Part shown: positions 24,416 to 36,462 of the stretch, piece by piece | How the letters are laid out: each line of letters starts with the position of its first letter | How positions within the stretch are numbered: the stretch's first letter is position 1 | Assembly (NCBI GenBank): GCA_027186245.1 | Contig: CP114487.1 | Location: 5,885,001-5,949,000, forward strand | DNA: 64,000 bases | Direction: 5' to 3' | Source of the DNA: Coriaria nepalensis | Taxonomy: Eukaryota > Streptophyta > Magnoliopsida > Cucurbitales > Coriariaceae | Notes under the pieces: model-generated | The model's input: the letters and a program-made list of their open reading frames with translations, nothing else | Databases searched by the model: none | What the model was told of the DNA's origin: nothing | Position numbers and translations under genes: made by a program

Positions 24416-27400
24416 TTAAGATCTTTCGGAGGGGAGGGGAACCAAATTTCTGTACTCACCGAGAGCCCAAAGAGGGAAAATGTTCCTATACAAGGCATAG
24501 TGCAACATGGCATTCCTCATAAAAACCCCCATTAATTCTTGCTGTGGAAAATCACCATTTTCATCTTGAGAATTTATTATGATTCTTGCCGCTCTATGAA
24601 GAGGAGTGGGGTCCCTCTCTGCCTGTCCAGCATGAATTAAACCCATCAAAGCCAATGAAGTCTGCACCACATTTGAACGCTTTCCCGGTAGCGGTGTATA
24701 TCTCTTATTGGTGCAGGCAGTGTAGTACTCTCCCCACCCACCGTCTTCGCTCTGTGTGCTCAATAGAAAATCGACTGCTCTTCTCACGGCTTCACAGTTT
24801 CTATAGGTCAACCCTGCGGCCTCTAATCCCCTTATTGCGAACCAAGTTCCATAAATGAAGCAGATACCCCAATTCCCATACCAAGAACCATCATCTGTTT
24901 GCATATTCAAGATCCATTGAGAAGCGTTTTTAATGAAGTTTTCAACCTCCTTCTTTCTATGTCCAGGAAATAGCTTTTTAAACAAAACTAATGCTTGTAT
25001 TGAGGATGAAGTACACTCGAGGTACTCATATTCGAGAACAAGGTCCTCGAGGAATTCAACTGGATTAAGCCACTCAAGCCATGCCGCAGCGCCTGTTGGC
25101 TCCCAAGCCGATACTCCACCATTATCCTTAGACTGAAGAGAAAGGATGACATTGACAGCATCATATAAGCGCTCAGGTTCCATGTGCTTCCCAATCATAT
25201 TACTTGGCATCATGCAATATATTAGACAACACTTCAAATTCTCAGCTGTGCAATCCGAAACTTGCCATCCATGATCCCGATCCGAGAAAGTCCATGCACC
25301 TTTAGAGATGTGACGGAAATGAGCTTTGAGGTCGCCTGGAGGATTGTCTCTAACTTGAGTGTCTTTAATGAACTCGTGAGCTTTCATGAGTGGGTGCTCG
25401 AGTTCATCGATGAGGTTGGAAGCAATTAGAGCTTGCACGGCAAGACTACAATCCCAAACTTGGCTTCCAAAACTTTGCATCTTGATTCCATCTTCACCTA
25501 CATGGATGTAGTCTTGGATCCGAGGAAGGTGCTTCTTAAAAGCTTCACCATTGGGGTCCTCAACCCAGCAAGCAAGCATATTCAGAGGCTTTTCTACGCA
25601 TCCGATGGTAATGTAACGACTGACTTCATCTTCATAATGAATATGATCGATGCTCATCTTAATGGCCTTCTCTCGCAACATAGTTAACGGCCACCGATTA
25701 AGGAAAGGTTCTGTTGTATAATAAAGACTGTCCCATAGCAATTTTTGTACCCTTGTGTGGGGATAGTAGTTGTCAGCCTGTATGCATAATTAAAGAAGTG
25801 ATTATAAGGTTCTCATAAACATTGATTAACCAAATGAGAAATTCAATATTTAACGAGTTAACTTCGTACATCGGCACATGTATGACGCACTTTGCTCCAT
25901 TTGATCTGGTCATACGGCTCATTGTAGATCTCTTGTCGCAGTTGTTGAATGAGAGGAGTGATTGGGCCGACGAATTTCTTCCCGTACAAATACGACATGG
26001 GCATGTACGTCAAACGACAGTAGCAGAACATTTTCGATGGGTGCATAGGAACAACAGAAGGGAAGAACCAAAACTCAGGAGGCATGGGATTGCTTCCCTC
26101 CCATTCATACACACCGAGCACCGCCATCCAAGTCTTTCCCCAAGATGCCGAGTGAGTGGCACCGCCATGATCAAGAATCCACTTGCGAGCTCTGGCACAA
26201 GCATTGTCTATACCGCCGTCAGGTCCTTCTCCTAGTATACGCATCTGTAGGTAATTTAGAACTGTGCAAAACATCATGCTTGGCCCTTCTATGTGTAGTC
26301 CCCACCCACCATCTTCATTCTGCAAATTTGTATAAGCCAAAGTTTCAATATTTGTAATGTACATGATTTTGAAAAATAATAATGCAACTATATGATAAAA
26401 TCATGTTCAATTACCTGGTGACAGTAGGCATAGCGAAGGATTTCCTTACGATGTTCAGCACTAAATATGGCGTTAAGATGTCCCGAAATGTATAAAGCAA
26501 ACACCTACAAATTTAACGTTTAACTCAGCATCAGAAAAAGATGAGTCATACAAATTATAACATGAGGACAGTTTCATTTAAAGCTGGAAACTAACCAAGG
26601 GAGGAAAGTAAAACATTGGACCAGCATTTTCTGCAGGCCAATGGCCATGGCTTGTTTGTAAGGTGGTAAAAAACTTGACTGCTCTCTTCAATGCGGTGCT
26701 TGCCTTTTCATATGTGATTGTCTCCCCTTCCTCAATTTTTACATCGGGAATCGTTTGTTTGAAGTTTTTCTCTCTTAATATCTGCATTCAATTCGTTTAT
26801 GAGTAGAGAAAAATAACTAAAATACAGCAATATTTTATAAGTAACAAAATGAACAAATTATAAGAAAAATTTATGTCTAGTTTTATACAATTTTAAATAA
26901 TATATATTTATTTTATATTAATGTAAATTAAAGTCTAATTGATTCAATTTCTTTCTTAGTAGGGTACGAATTGATTTGCTAAGAAAATAGTTGAATTTTT
27001 GGCACATTGTTAATTTTGGTCCCTAAACTTTTTGAAGTCATTTTGACACATATCAAGATGGTGAATTCTCCCGATATTAATAAAGTTGGGGTCAAATTAA
27101 TAAAGTTAAACTCCTTAGACCTACCTACCACCTTTTATTAACAAACTTTCAAGATTTCAAATACCGTCTAGTGAAAAAAATAACCTTAAATTAATGGATC
27201 TTGTAAATGTGGTGTTATAAAAAAGCATAACTAATATTTTGTTTCTAAGAAAATTTAAAAATGAAATTTAAAAATTCGGCCCCAAGGATTAAATTAATGA
27301 AATATTAATATTTCAGAAACTTCAAAAGCCAAATTGAGGAAAAATATTTTAATATAATGTTGTATTAATTTCTACTAAATATGATCATAATTTATATATA

Positions 27401-28443
27401 ATATAATATAATAATATAAAATTATGACGTGGAATTAAGATTGATTCGGGATACTAAGAATGCAAGTAGGAATGTTTCTATCTCCTAAAATCTATTACCA
27501 TCAGAATTTAAGTTAAAGCAGGAAGTGCGGTGATGGGGACAACTTTATTTAGGGCATACAACTTCATGCACGATAAAGTAGAGCACGAATTCGGTGGGAA
27601 ATTAATTCCCTGAGAAAAGTATATATTAACTGCAAAACTCCATAATAAATAAGCTATTATTTAAACAGTGTGCCAGAGCGAAGTCTGGATGGAGGTATAA
27701 TTTTAAATCATAAACAAATAAAATTTTAAATTTTAAAATATCTGAAAAAGAAAAACAAGAATTTAAATTTTAAATTATATGATACTTTTTATATTTAAAA
27801 ATATTTAAAATAAAATTTCCTTTTCAAATTTATTTTAATCATAATAATTACAAATTTTATATTAAATAATAACGTTATTATAATAAATTAGGTGGGAAAT
27901 TAAGATGGACAAATTTATAAAATTCTTCTTAAATTTCATATATTTTAAATCTTAGAGGGCACAAAAGTGATATTTTGAAAACCTAGGGGCAGCTGCCCCA
28001 GGCCACCGCCTCCAAAACCACTGCGCTATATTTTCAAATAAATAAATCTTAGAGTGGCTAATCCAATGATTAATGATTATTATTATTTTTTTTTGTATTA
28101 GTTGATATTTAAGTGGAATGAAGATCCTTATGGAATTTTATTTTAATTTTCAAAACAGGAGTGATCCCAAAGAATGAGCGTTGTGTTCAGTTACTAATAG
28201 ATTGATTAGTTATGTAAGAATATTAAACCTTTGTACATATACCTGATAGCGCCAGAGGAGGTCGCTACTGGGCCGGACCCTGAACCGGTTGTCCCAGAAA
28301 CGTTGACGAGCTGCTTCCACCTCGGCTCGTTCTTCAGGAGTACCAGCTTCAGGGTCGAAGTGCCACGTCGGCCGCCCGAGAAAGTTGTTTGTGCTGAACA
28401 GGTAAGGATCTTCTGCCCCCTCACCTAGCTTAAATCTCCACAT
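24416..28443 (-). CDS. Oxidosqualene cyclase (triterpene synthase), 5 exons, 762 aa
   Basis: This enzyme would cyclise 2,3-oxidosqualene to a pentacyclic triterpene at the ER membrane. Exons, in coding order, are 28443-28243, 26781-26596, 26504-26415, 26319-25870 and 25777-24416. All introns are GT-AG with intact frame, giving 762 residues, the normal length. The N-terminus MWRFKLGEG is typical of plant cyclases. The catalytic DCTAE motif is present with Asp at about 484. QW-type repeats include DGSWYGNWG and EDGGWGE. The product-determining motif reads MFCYCR, with Phe at about 257; beta-amyrin synthases have Trp and lupeol synthases Leu there. The overall sequence is of the amyrin/lupeol type rather than cycloartenol synthase. 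The last two exons encode 79% of the protein with one intron between them, whereas relatives usually have many more. I see no disabling change. Confidence 0.95.
26782..28242 (-). other. Large first intron of the cyclase gene
   Basis: This intron is 1,461 bp; the other three are 91-95 bp. It is AT-rich and has no gene. A perfect 14-bp palindrome, GGGGCAGCTGCCCC, lies at 27986-27999 in a short GC-rich patch next to AT-rich sequence, which looks like the edge of an inserted repeat. The extra length probably comes from such insertions. Confidence 0.6.
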
Positions 28444-29300
28444 GATGGTGATAACTGTTGAATTGGTTTCTTCTTGACCAAGAGGGGAATATGAATTTTG
28501 GCAGCTCAATCAATCACCGTGCGATTAATCAGCCCTGCATGCAGGACCACCACTAAACTAATCTGATCAACACTACAAAACAATCTATCAACTATGAACA
28601 CTAAACTAAAACATCAAAGGTTTTAAATCCTTGTTCGTCTACAAGAAAAAGAAAAAAAGCCTCTTAAATTCTAATTAGATTTGGCCAAGAATATCTAGCT
28701 TCGGCTGCTATAGTAACGACAATCCGAACAAAGAAGCAAAAGTTCAAACCAACCCAACAAAATAGCAAATAAAAGAAACGACATAGCGAATTAGTGAATG
28801 AATCCTCACATCTTGGTAAACAAAAAAGAGTTATGTTGTTATATGATAACTGCATGCATGCAGTTCGTTACATAACTAATAAATTATAGTCGCAACTAAT
28901 TAATCATTCCATGCACCCTCCAATAGCTTATTATATAATCTCTCTGAGCAAATATATTGCTATACTATGAAAAGAAACAAAATTTGGTTCATATATTATG
29001 TTTGAAATTTTGATATCTTCGATCTGATATTAAATATATACCAAGAATAATATGCTACTTAATTAGATTACCGATCAAGATAAATAACATATTAGCTATT
29101 TGATGAAATTAATGAGACTCCGCAAGAGAATCAAAATGACGAGCTTACCCCACTGTTCAACTGGGAAGTGGCAACTTATTGAAGGGAGGGAGAAGGCCGC
29201 GAAGAAAAAGACTTATAATGCTTTTTCCCCAGAGACTCAGCTGTTATGTTTTAGAGGGACTCATGCTTTAAGAATGAATGAAGAGGTGCCTATATTTATA
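28444..29300 (-). promoter_or_regulatory. Probable 5' leader (with intron) and promoter of the cyclase gene
   Basis: On the minus strand a TATAAATA box lies at about 29300-29291, followed by leader-like sequence. A strong donor (GTGGG|GTAAGC) lies at 29149/29148, and an acceptor candidate (GCATGCAG) lies about 100 bp before the start codon. This fits a leader exon of about 110 bp and a leader intron of about 600 bp. This is an inference; transcripts would settle it. Confidence 0.4.
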
Positions 29301-31480
29301 TGTGTTATTACATTAATATAATATATTTATAAAATGTCGTAAGCCCAACAACTATGACAACTCTTTCCCTCCTTATCTTGCTGTTGAATTTAATGCAGTG
29401 GTCCCTCGTTTGAGATCTAAATTTTGAACATAACCAGTAATTCCATGCAAGAAGGTGGGGAAGTTCGGAAATAGAAACATACAATAAATCTTTATCGTGG
29501 AGGATTGAAAAACTTGTGCCTTCATTGGCCTATTTAGAATTTGATACAGTGGGTAAGTTGTATGGGTAAAATTAGAGGTAATAATAATAAGGGATGTGGG
29601 AAAACTCTTATGGTAGTATGTTATCAATGATTGAGTTTTCTATGATATAATGAGACAAATATATTATCAAAGCTTTTTATTTTAAATAAATAAAATATTT
29701 AAATTTAATATATAATATATATGTGTGAATTTCATGTTTATTCAAAAAAATTAAGTTAGTAATTAAAAAATAAATATATCGCATAAATTTGTTATGTTTT
29801 ATATATTTTGAACTATATTTTTATTATTTTAAAAAAATATCATTTAAAGTATTATATTTTTTAAAAAAAATATTAATTGAATACATTAAAATTTGCATAT
29901 AAAATACTCAATTTAATTCATTTTAATTAATATTTATAACTATTTATGGGGAAAAAATTATGTAACATTTTAAATTAATAGAGGAAATAACTCTAATTTA
30001 CAAAGCTTAGATGACACTACTCCGAACCTGAATCCTGCGATGTATCTGATTATATACATTGAAGGAACCATAATAAACAAACGTACGACAATGAAAGGTC
30101 TCTAACACTACAGTACCGAAGGAAAATTAAATAGTAATTAAGGATAGAATTAATGGATATAGGAGTATGGATTTCTCTAAGTAAATGCATGCAATATTCC
30201 AAGTTAATTTACTTTTGGAGATAATTAAAATGATAGTGACTAGGTAAAATACACTTATCTCATAAATTACTTGGGCATGATCTTGTTTGTTAAAGGGGAG
30301 AGTCACAAATATAAGTAACACTTTTGCTAATGCCAAAAAAGTGTGAGAATTTACTAAGATAGGTGGATCCCTAGTATTTCCTAGTTTGCTTACTCTTATT
30401 TGATCTCCCCCCTCCCCTTTGTTTGGGGTCAAAGATAAGGATTTCACTCATTAAAAGAAAAATACAAAATGAATAGAGAAATTACAAACTAATGATCTAA
30501 AAATAAATAAATAAATAAAGAGTATATACACCCAATCTTTAAGACCACATCCTTTACTTTTGAGATTTTCTCAAGAAGATTGCATCAAATACTTTAATAT
30601 TAAGGAATAAACCCTTTGAAAAATTTAATCTAAATAACCTCCCTTTATGAAGAAAAACCATAAACATCAAAACAAATACCCAAAGCAATAATAACTAAGG
30701 AAACAATTTCAGTAATACTGCAAATATAGATACCATGAGTGCTTGATTATTCTTCTTACATAGCTCTTCGAAATTCACTATTAGCATGCTCAAGATTTAG
30801 AGACCAAAATTCCTCCAAGGAGTATATTAGATTGAATAATTAATACAACAAGGCCATTATTGAAGACCTTTAACTTCAGAAAAATCTAAAATAGCTTTTC
30901 AAATGAAAAAAGATACTCATAAAGAAATGAGAAAAAGAGTCTACGTCCTTTCTTAAGAGCAAAACTTCTCAAGCAAAGATCCACGCAACTGATCGTAGAG
31001 CAAGAACCCAAGAGAAAGAAAAGAGGGAGAGGAAAAAACAAAAGTTAGGGCCAACTTGTAGAGTTGGAAGATGGATACCATAATTCATCTTATTCCGGAG
31101 GAAGTTGCTAGTTCTATTTCATCATCTTATTGAAAAATGAATATTTTGATGATCAAATAGTATGGCCCTTGTGTGTTTATTTAAAATATGATTTGAATCA
31201 TAAAATTTCAATAATTTTTAATTGAATATTTATGCTTGCCTGTAATAAAATACTCAAGATCGATGTTCTTGTTATTGTCATATAGGTACAGAGTGAATAC
31301 CATATACATTGAAGTGTTTATTATAGACTTAGTATGATAGAAATAATTTTGCTCTAAAGTTAAAAATATCATAAAAATTAAATTATTAATTTAGTAATAA
31401 TAAAAAGGATCCCTCACTAATAAGAATTGAAATTGGAAAAATATTTCTCTTTCCTTCAAAGAAACTAAGAGCGTCTTCTC
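29301..31480. other. AT-rich spacer without a supportable gene
   Basis: No intact gene, RNA gene or element boundary is visible. Open frames at 29373-29627 and 30127-30447 have no domain or splice support. A short AAAT repeat lies near 30500. Confidence 0.4.
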
Positions 31481-31569
31481 TTAGCTTTCTTCCTTCCGCA
31501 CCCACCTCCGCCTGCCCTCTACATTAGAGAGGAAGATTTGTAAAGTAAGAAAAGAGGGAGGGGGATCAT
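31480..31569. other. Possible extension of the mitochondrial insertion
   Basis: This GC-richer segment contains runs such as CCGCACCCACCTCCGCC and differs from the AT-rich flank. It probably belongs to the same organelle insertion, but I have no coding match to prove it. Confidence 0.35.
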
Positions 31570-32045
31570 CATCTTATTCTCTTTGCTAGAACTTCTAGAT
31601 TTGTGAAGCATTCGGAAGGGGCTCTGCCTTGATTTCGTTGGTAGAAACGATCCAATCCATACTTTCCGCATTCAGTTCTAGCTATTTCCGCGCCTTCTGA
31701 TCGACCTGAACAACATATACGGATCCCCCCAACCCCTTTTTTCATTACTAATGAAAGATCCTTCACTATTTTACTAAAAATGGAACGAAATGATCTTGTT
31801 TTGTTTCTCAGTTGAAAAGAGATGTCTTGAGCAATCGGAGAAGCACTTTGATAAACAGATTTTATCTTGACCGACTCAATTAAGGTATTAGTCTTTGTTC
31901 TATTAGACAACAAAGCCTCCGAAACAGAAAAATAATATCCAAAAGAAACCAAATAATGCTCGTGGTCCCAATCGCCTAACCCCCCTTCCGTTCCCGTGTG
32001 CTAAGGAAAGGGCAACGAATGCGCCTTCGGACGTTCAACATGATG
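31570..32045 (-). pseudogene. rps3: Nuclear copy of mitochondrial rps3 fragment (NUMT)
   Basis: On the minus strand the sequence encodes the C-terminal part of plant mitochondrial ribosomal protein S3. [19 protein letters not shown] is followed by [46 protein letters not shown] and [14 protein letters not shown], ending near 31656. An in-frame TAG at 32001-32003 interrupts the upstream part. After GKYG the frame continues for 28 codons with sequence I do not recognise as rps3, so the source may have been a rearranged mitochondrial region. The base composition is also less AT-rich than its neighbours. A protein made here would lack most of S3, so it is non-functional. Confidence 0.85.
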
Positions 32046-32097
32046 TTTCACGATTGAGCACTTATGCCAATAAGTTATTATTAAAAGTATATGACAG

Positions 32098-33812
32098 TCA
32101 AGCAAATAGGTGTTGACCCGTTATGGCATATATCTTTATGTGAAACTATCTTTATTTAGATTTTAGAAAGACAATGAATATTATTATTAATGATCACTAT
32201 GAAAGTCAGTTATTATGTATCATATTTATTAGTTTTTTTTTAATCAATATCTTATGATATATAAATACATATCATGATAAAATCTAATATCTTAAGTTAT
32301 GCACTTTGGAAACTATGATGGAGATCATGCTTATTGAGCATTGAGTTGCTTAAAACTTAAAAATATGAATTATTTATTATTATAGGATCCCAAGAATGAA
32401 GATTGATGATCTAGAAAGACAATCACATAGTTCATCACCTAAAGTATTTAGAGTGGCCATTCTCATAATCATTGGTGTTAGTAGAATATTATGATGATTC
32501 TATAGATGCTTAGCAGAGACTAAGGACACCAACCGTGACACTTAGATAATTCTCAATCATAATTAATATTGACTGTTAATGAAAATTATCTAGTGACTAT
32601 ATTACATGTGGTCTTTAGACTTGAGATAATCATGATATATTATGTGCCGGGTTTTATACTTTGACATCATTCCAATTAGCCTTAGCCAATGGTAAATATA
32701 GGGTAGATTATTGGGTATGAAATATTGTACATGAAGGTTGTATATGATCCAGATGGAATCCATATCTTCTATATTTCGAAATAGATCCTATAAATTATAA
32801 TCTCTATTTAATAAGGAATCTTTGCAAAGTAGTATGGTATGAAAAAAGTTCATGTAAATTCATTGTTGATGTTCATTAAAGATACAATGGTTCATATGAT
32901 TTATCTATTAGGGTTTAACAATCAAATCATACCTTAAGATGAGTAGGGATATTTGAATGATGGAGGGATCATTTATTGTATATATATATTATGGTCATAG
33001 TAGGTTCTTTTGGAAGATGGTACTTCTCATCTCTCAATTAGTCTTAACATTTTTCTAGAAGTCACTCTTGACTTGGAGGTTTAGGTTATTTAATCATGAT
33101 ATGATTAAGTAAATTATTTTATTTAAAAATATATTTTAAATTAAACGAATTTCATTGTTAATTAAATAAAATCATAGAGTATTATGAAATCTTCCTACTG
33201 GCATGATGTAGAACCTCATCAGTCACTCACATAAGATTTGATAGTAACTAAGTTTAGATTCATCTGTAAAAAGGGAAAAAATGAACAGTTTCAACTTTAA
33301 GGGTAAAATTGTAATTTGATTTATAGTTCGACTACAATAATAAAATGGTCATAATTGAATTATTAAATCTAATGTCATCCTACACTATTAGCATAACTAA
33401 TTGTGACATTAATTAAATAGAAATTAGTAAATTACGATGAAACTTTCATTTAATTATAAAAATGTCTTAAAGGTTCGTATTCACAATTGAGCATTAATGG
33501 ATTAATGGGATAAAATGTTAATTGAATTTTCATAGGTCAAATTAATCAAAGAGTTTATTAATATCCACGGGTTAATACCCATGGAGTGGCCGAATCATGT
33601 GTATTACAGTTAGAGGATAAACACATAGGTATCTTTATCTTCCCTGCAATCGGATTAGTAACCCTTTAACCTAGTTTTGAATTTAATTATATAAGGTTTA
33701 CTATGCTTCTCTATAAAATATTTATATATGTGATATATAAACTTTGTATAATCGTTCTTGGTTTATGGAATAATGCTATAATTAGGATAAGATCTGAAAA
33801 TTTTACATTACA
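32098..33812 (+). repeat. LTR of the copia-type family (copy E)
   Basis: It starts TATATGACAGTCAAGC and ends CATTACA just before a tRNA primer site at 33825. It shares its whole block order with copy F (34007-35942), though with many differences. The primer site identifies it as a 5' LTR. Its left end follows the mitochondrial fragment closely. Confidence 0.75.
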
Positions 33813-33824
33813 AATGGCGAATAG

Positions 33825-33837
33825 TGGTATCAGAGCT
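33825..33837 (+). other. Initiator-Met tRNA primer-binding site
   Basis: TGGTATCAGAGCT lies 12 bp after the end of LTR copy E. This is the usual primer-binding site of plant LTR retrotransposons and gives the direction of the element. Confidence 0.85.
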
Positions 33838-34006
33838 TAGGTCATACCGAAAAAGAACGTGATGTTTATTTTAATATGATGTATTGATATTGTTCTTTAA
33901 TGTTCCTTGATGTCATGTATATTTTTCTGACAAAATCTTGATCGAAAATTTGGAAATGTGCAAAACGAGTTGCTGTTCACTGCAGCCGCTGCCAAGCAGT
34001 TGAAAG
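33838..34006 (+). mobile_element. Very short internal region between two LTRs
   Basis: Only about 170 bp separate the primer site from the next LTR (copy F), with no coding sequence. Either most of the internal region was deleted, or a second element's LTR was joined here by recombination. Confidence 0.55.
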
Positions 34007-35942
34007 TGTATGCCTGTCAAGTCAATTAGGTTTTGACCCGATGGGAAAAATAACTCTATATGATACTATCTTTATGCACATATTAGTAAGACAATGAATA
34101 TTATTATTAGTTGTCATTATGAAACCTAGTTGTTATTTACTCATGTTATTAATCTTGTTAGAATTAATATATTATGTTTATAAATACATATCATGATAAA
34201 ATCTAATATTTTAAGTTATTTACTTTGGAGAAAACAATAGAGATCATAGTAGTTGAGACTCAAGTTGCTTAAAGCTTAAAACACGAATTGTTCATTGTCA
34301 TAGAATCTCAAAAATGGATATTGATTATCGGAATAGACAATGACATAGTTCATTAAATAAAATGGAACATCATGATGATTATGTGGATGCTTAGTGGATA
34401 CTAAGGGTACTGAATGTGACACTTAGATAATTCTCAATGGTAATATTAATGAGAATTATCGAGTGATTATAATCCATTTGGTACTTAAACTTGAGATCAC
34501 TATGATATCTTATGTTTCTTATTTCATTTTTTGACATCAATCCAACTATCCCCAGCCAAGAGTGAACATAAGTGCACCATTGGGTTTGAAATATTATATA
34601 TGAAAGTTGTGAGTGATCAAGAGGGAATCCATGGCTTCTGTATTTGGATAAGGAATCTTTGCAAAGTAGTATGATATAAAAAGTGCTTCCCCATTATCGA
34701 TTTTCATTAAAAAATATAATGGTTCATATGATTTTTTTATTAGTGTTTAATAGTCGAACTATATCTTATGACAAGTTGGGATATTGCCAAGATATAATGA
34801 TCATTTATTGTAAATTTACTATAGTCACAAGAGATTCTTTTAGAACATTATACTTCTCTTCTTCTAGATAGTTTTGACATTTTTTTAGAAATCAGTCTTG
34901 ACTTGGAGGTTTAGGTTATTTAATCATGAGATGATTAAATTAATTATTTAATTAAAAAATCTTTTTAAATTAAATGAATTTAATTATGAATTAGATAAAA
35001 TCCTAAAGCGTTATGAAATCTTCCTACTAGACTTATGTAGAACATAATCAGACACACATATAAGATCTAATAGTAACTCATTTTAAGAATCATTGGCGAG
35101 AAGGGAAAAAATTGACCATTTCCATTTTAACGGTAAAATGATAATTTGGTAATTATTTATTTGCTAAATATAATGTCATGAAGCTCAGCCAGCACAACTA
35201 AATATGACATTAATTTAATTAGAATTTAATGAATTACAAAATAACTTTTATTTATTTATAAAGTGGTCTTAAAGGTTCATATTAACAATTGGACATTAAA
35301 AAGTTAAGGGACTGAATTATTTATTAGATTTTTATAAGTCAAATTAACCAAAGGCTTGATTAATATCCATAGGTTATGACCCATGTTATGGCCAGTCACA
35401 TGTATATGCGTTTGACCTATTATTTTTTTAATTAAGTTAAGGAAACCTAATGCTACAAGGAAATATACTATGATTAGAAAACTTAGTGAAGCATTATAAA
35501 TATCCCACTAGGGTGGCCGAAACTCACAATGATATTCTCCTCCTCTTGGCCGAAATCTAGAGTGAGAAAAGAGACGATTTTTCCCATCCTTTTCTCTGAG
35601 CCTTTTGATTTATGAGTTAAATCTCAAGATAGAAAATTAATTAAGTAAATTGATCAAGTAGATTATGATTAAAGGATGAACATGTGAGTGTCTTGAATCT
35701 TTCCTTTAATAGGATTGCTAAATGAATCATTATAATAGTTTGCTCATCAAGTAAGGGTAACCATTTATCCTAAACTTAAATTTAATTGCATGAGATTTAC
35801 TGTTCTTTTTCATACAAAGTTTATATATGTGATATATATATATATATATATTATATTATCGATCTTGTTTATAGAATTATGATAAGATCTAAAATATTTT
35901 AAATTATTACTTATATTGTGTTATATGCATGAATTTCTTACA
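34007..35942 (+). repeat. LTR of the copia-type family (copy F)
   Basis: It starts TGTATGCCTGTCAAG and ends near CTTACA. It matches copy E block for block but is clearly diverged, so the pair is either old or comes from two elements. A TA run lies near 35837-35853. The chromovirus inserted 65 bp beyond its right end. Confidence 0.75.
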
Positions 35943-36007
35943 ATAGTAGTGTGCGTCGTTGCTAGGCAACAATGTGTGCAGGCTGCTGCTCAAAGTAGTG
36001 TGCGTAA

Positions 36008-36451
36008 TGTCACGTGCGTAAAGTTTCACCCCGAACTTAGACGCTCCGTGCGGCACTTGACACTCCTCCGAGTAACCAAGTCAGCCTAACCGAACCTTGC
36101 CAAGAGGTTTGTTTGAAGACTTTTGAAGAACACTCGAGCTAAAGAATAAAGAACTCTTTGTATTGCTAGAAGGCTAGTATTTTTTAGGATGATTTACAAA
36201 TGAGGAGGACTCCTCCTTATATAGACCCCCACCTTGGAATGGATGGTCAAGATCAATTTGATCTAATGGCTACAATCTATCTTCTAGAGATTTCCATACT
36301 ATTCTACAAGGGACTAGAAGAATGTACAAGATTCTAGAGAATTCTACAAAAGTGTAGGAAACCCTAGAGAATGCTAGAGAAGTCTAGAAGTTTCTAGACT
36401 CTTCCATGAAGCCTCCTCCATCTTTTCTAATAAGAAAGACAGTCCGTGACA
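36008..36451 (-). repeat. 3' LTR of the chromovirus
   Basis: It starts and ends with TGTCACG/CGTGACA inverted ends. On the minus strand a TATA box (CTATATAAGG) lies at about 36216-36225. Upstream of it, in U3, heat-shock-element-like arrays lie at 36332-36344 and 36382-36399. It differs from the other LTR only at 36404. Confidence 0.97.
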
Positions 36452-36462
36452 CGCTCCCCCAC
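36452..36462 (-). other. Polypurine tract
   Basis: GTGGGGGAGCG on the minus strand lies directly before the 3' LTR and immediately after the pol stop codon. It is the expected plus-strand primer for reverse transcription. Confidence 0.8.

Noticed and set aside
24586..26357. Plus-strand open frames opposite the cyclase exons
   Set aside because: They are antisense shadows of the cyclase coding sequence with no domain of their own.
31480..32045. Plastid insertion
   Set aside because: The coding match is to the mitochondrial form of rps3, not to a plastid gene.
32098..35942. One intact element with matching LTR pair
   Set aside because: The two LTRs are too diverged, and the interior too short, to call a simple recent insertion; kept as two LTRs with an uncertain relationship.
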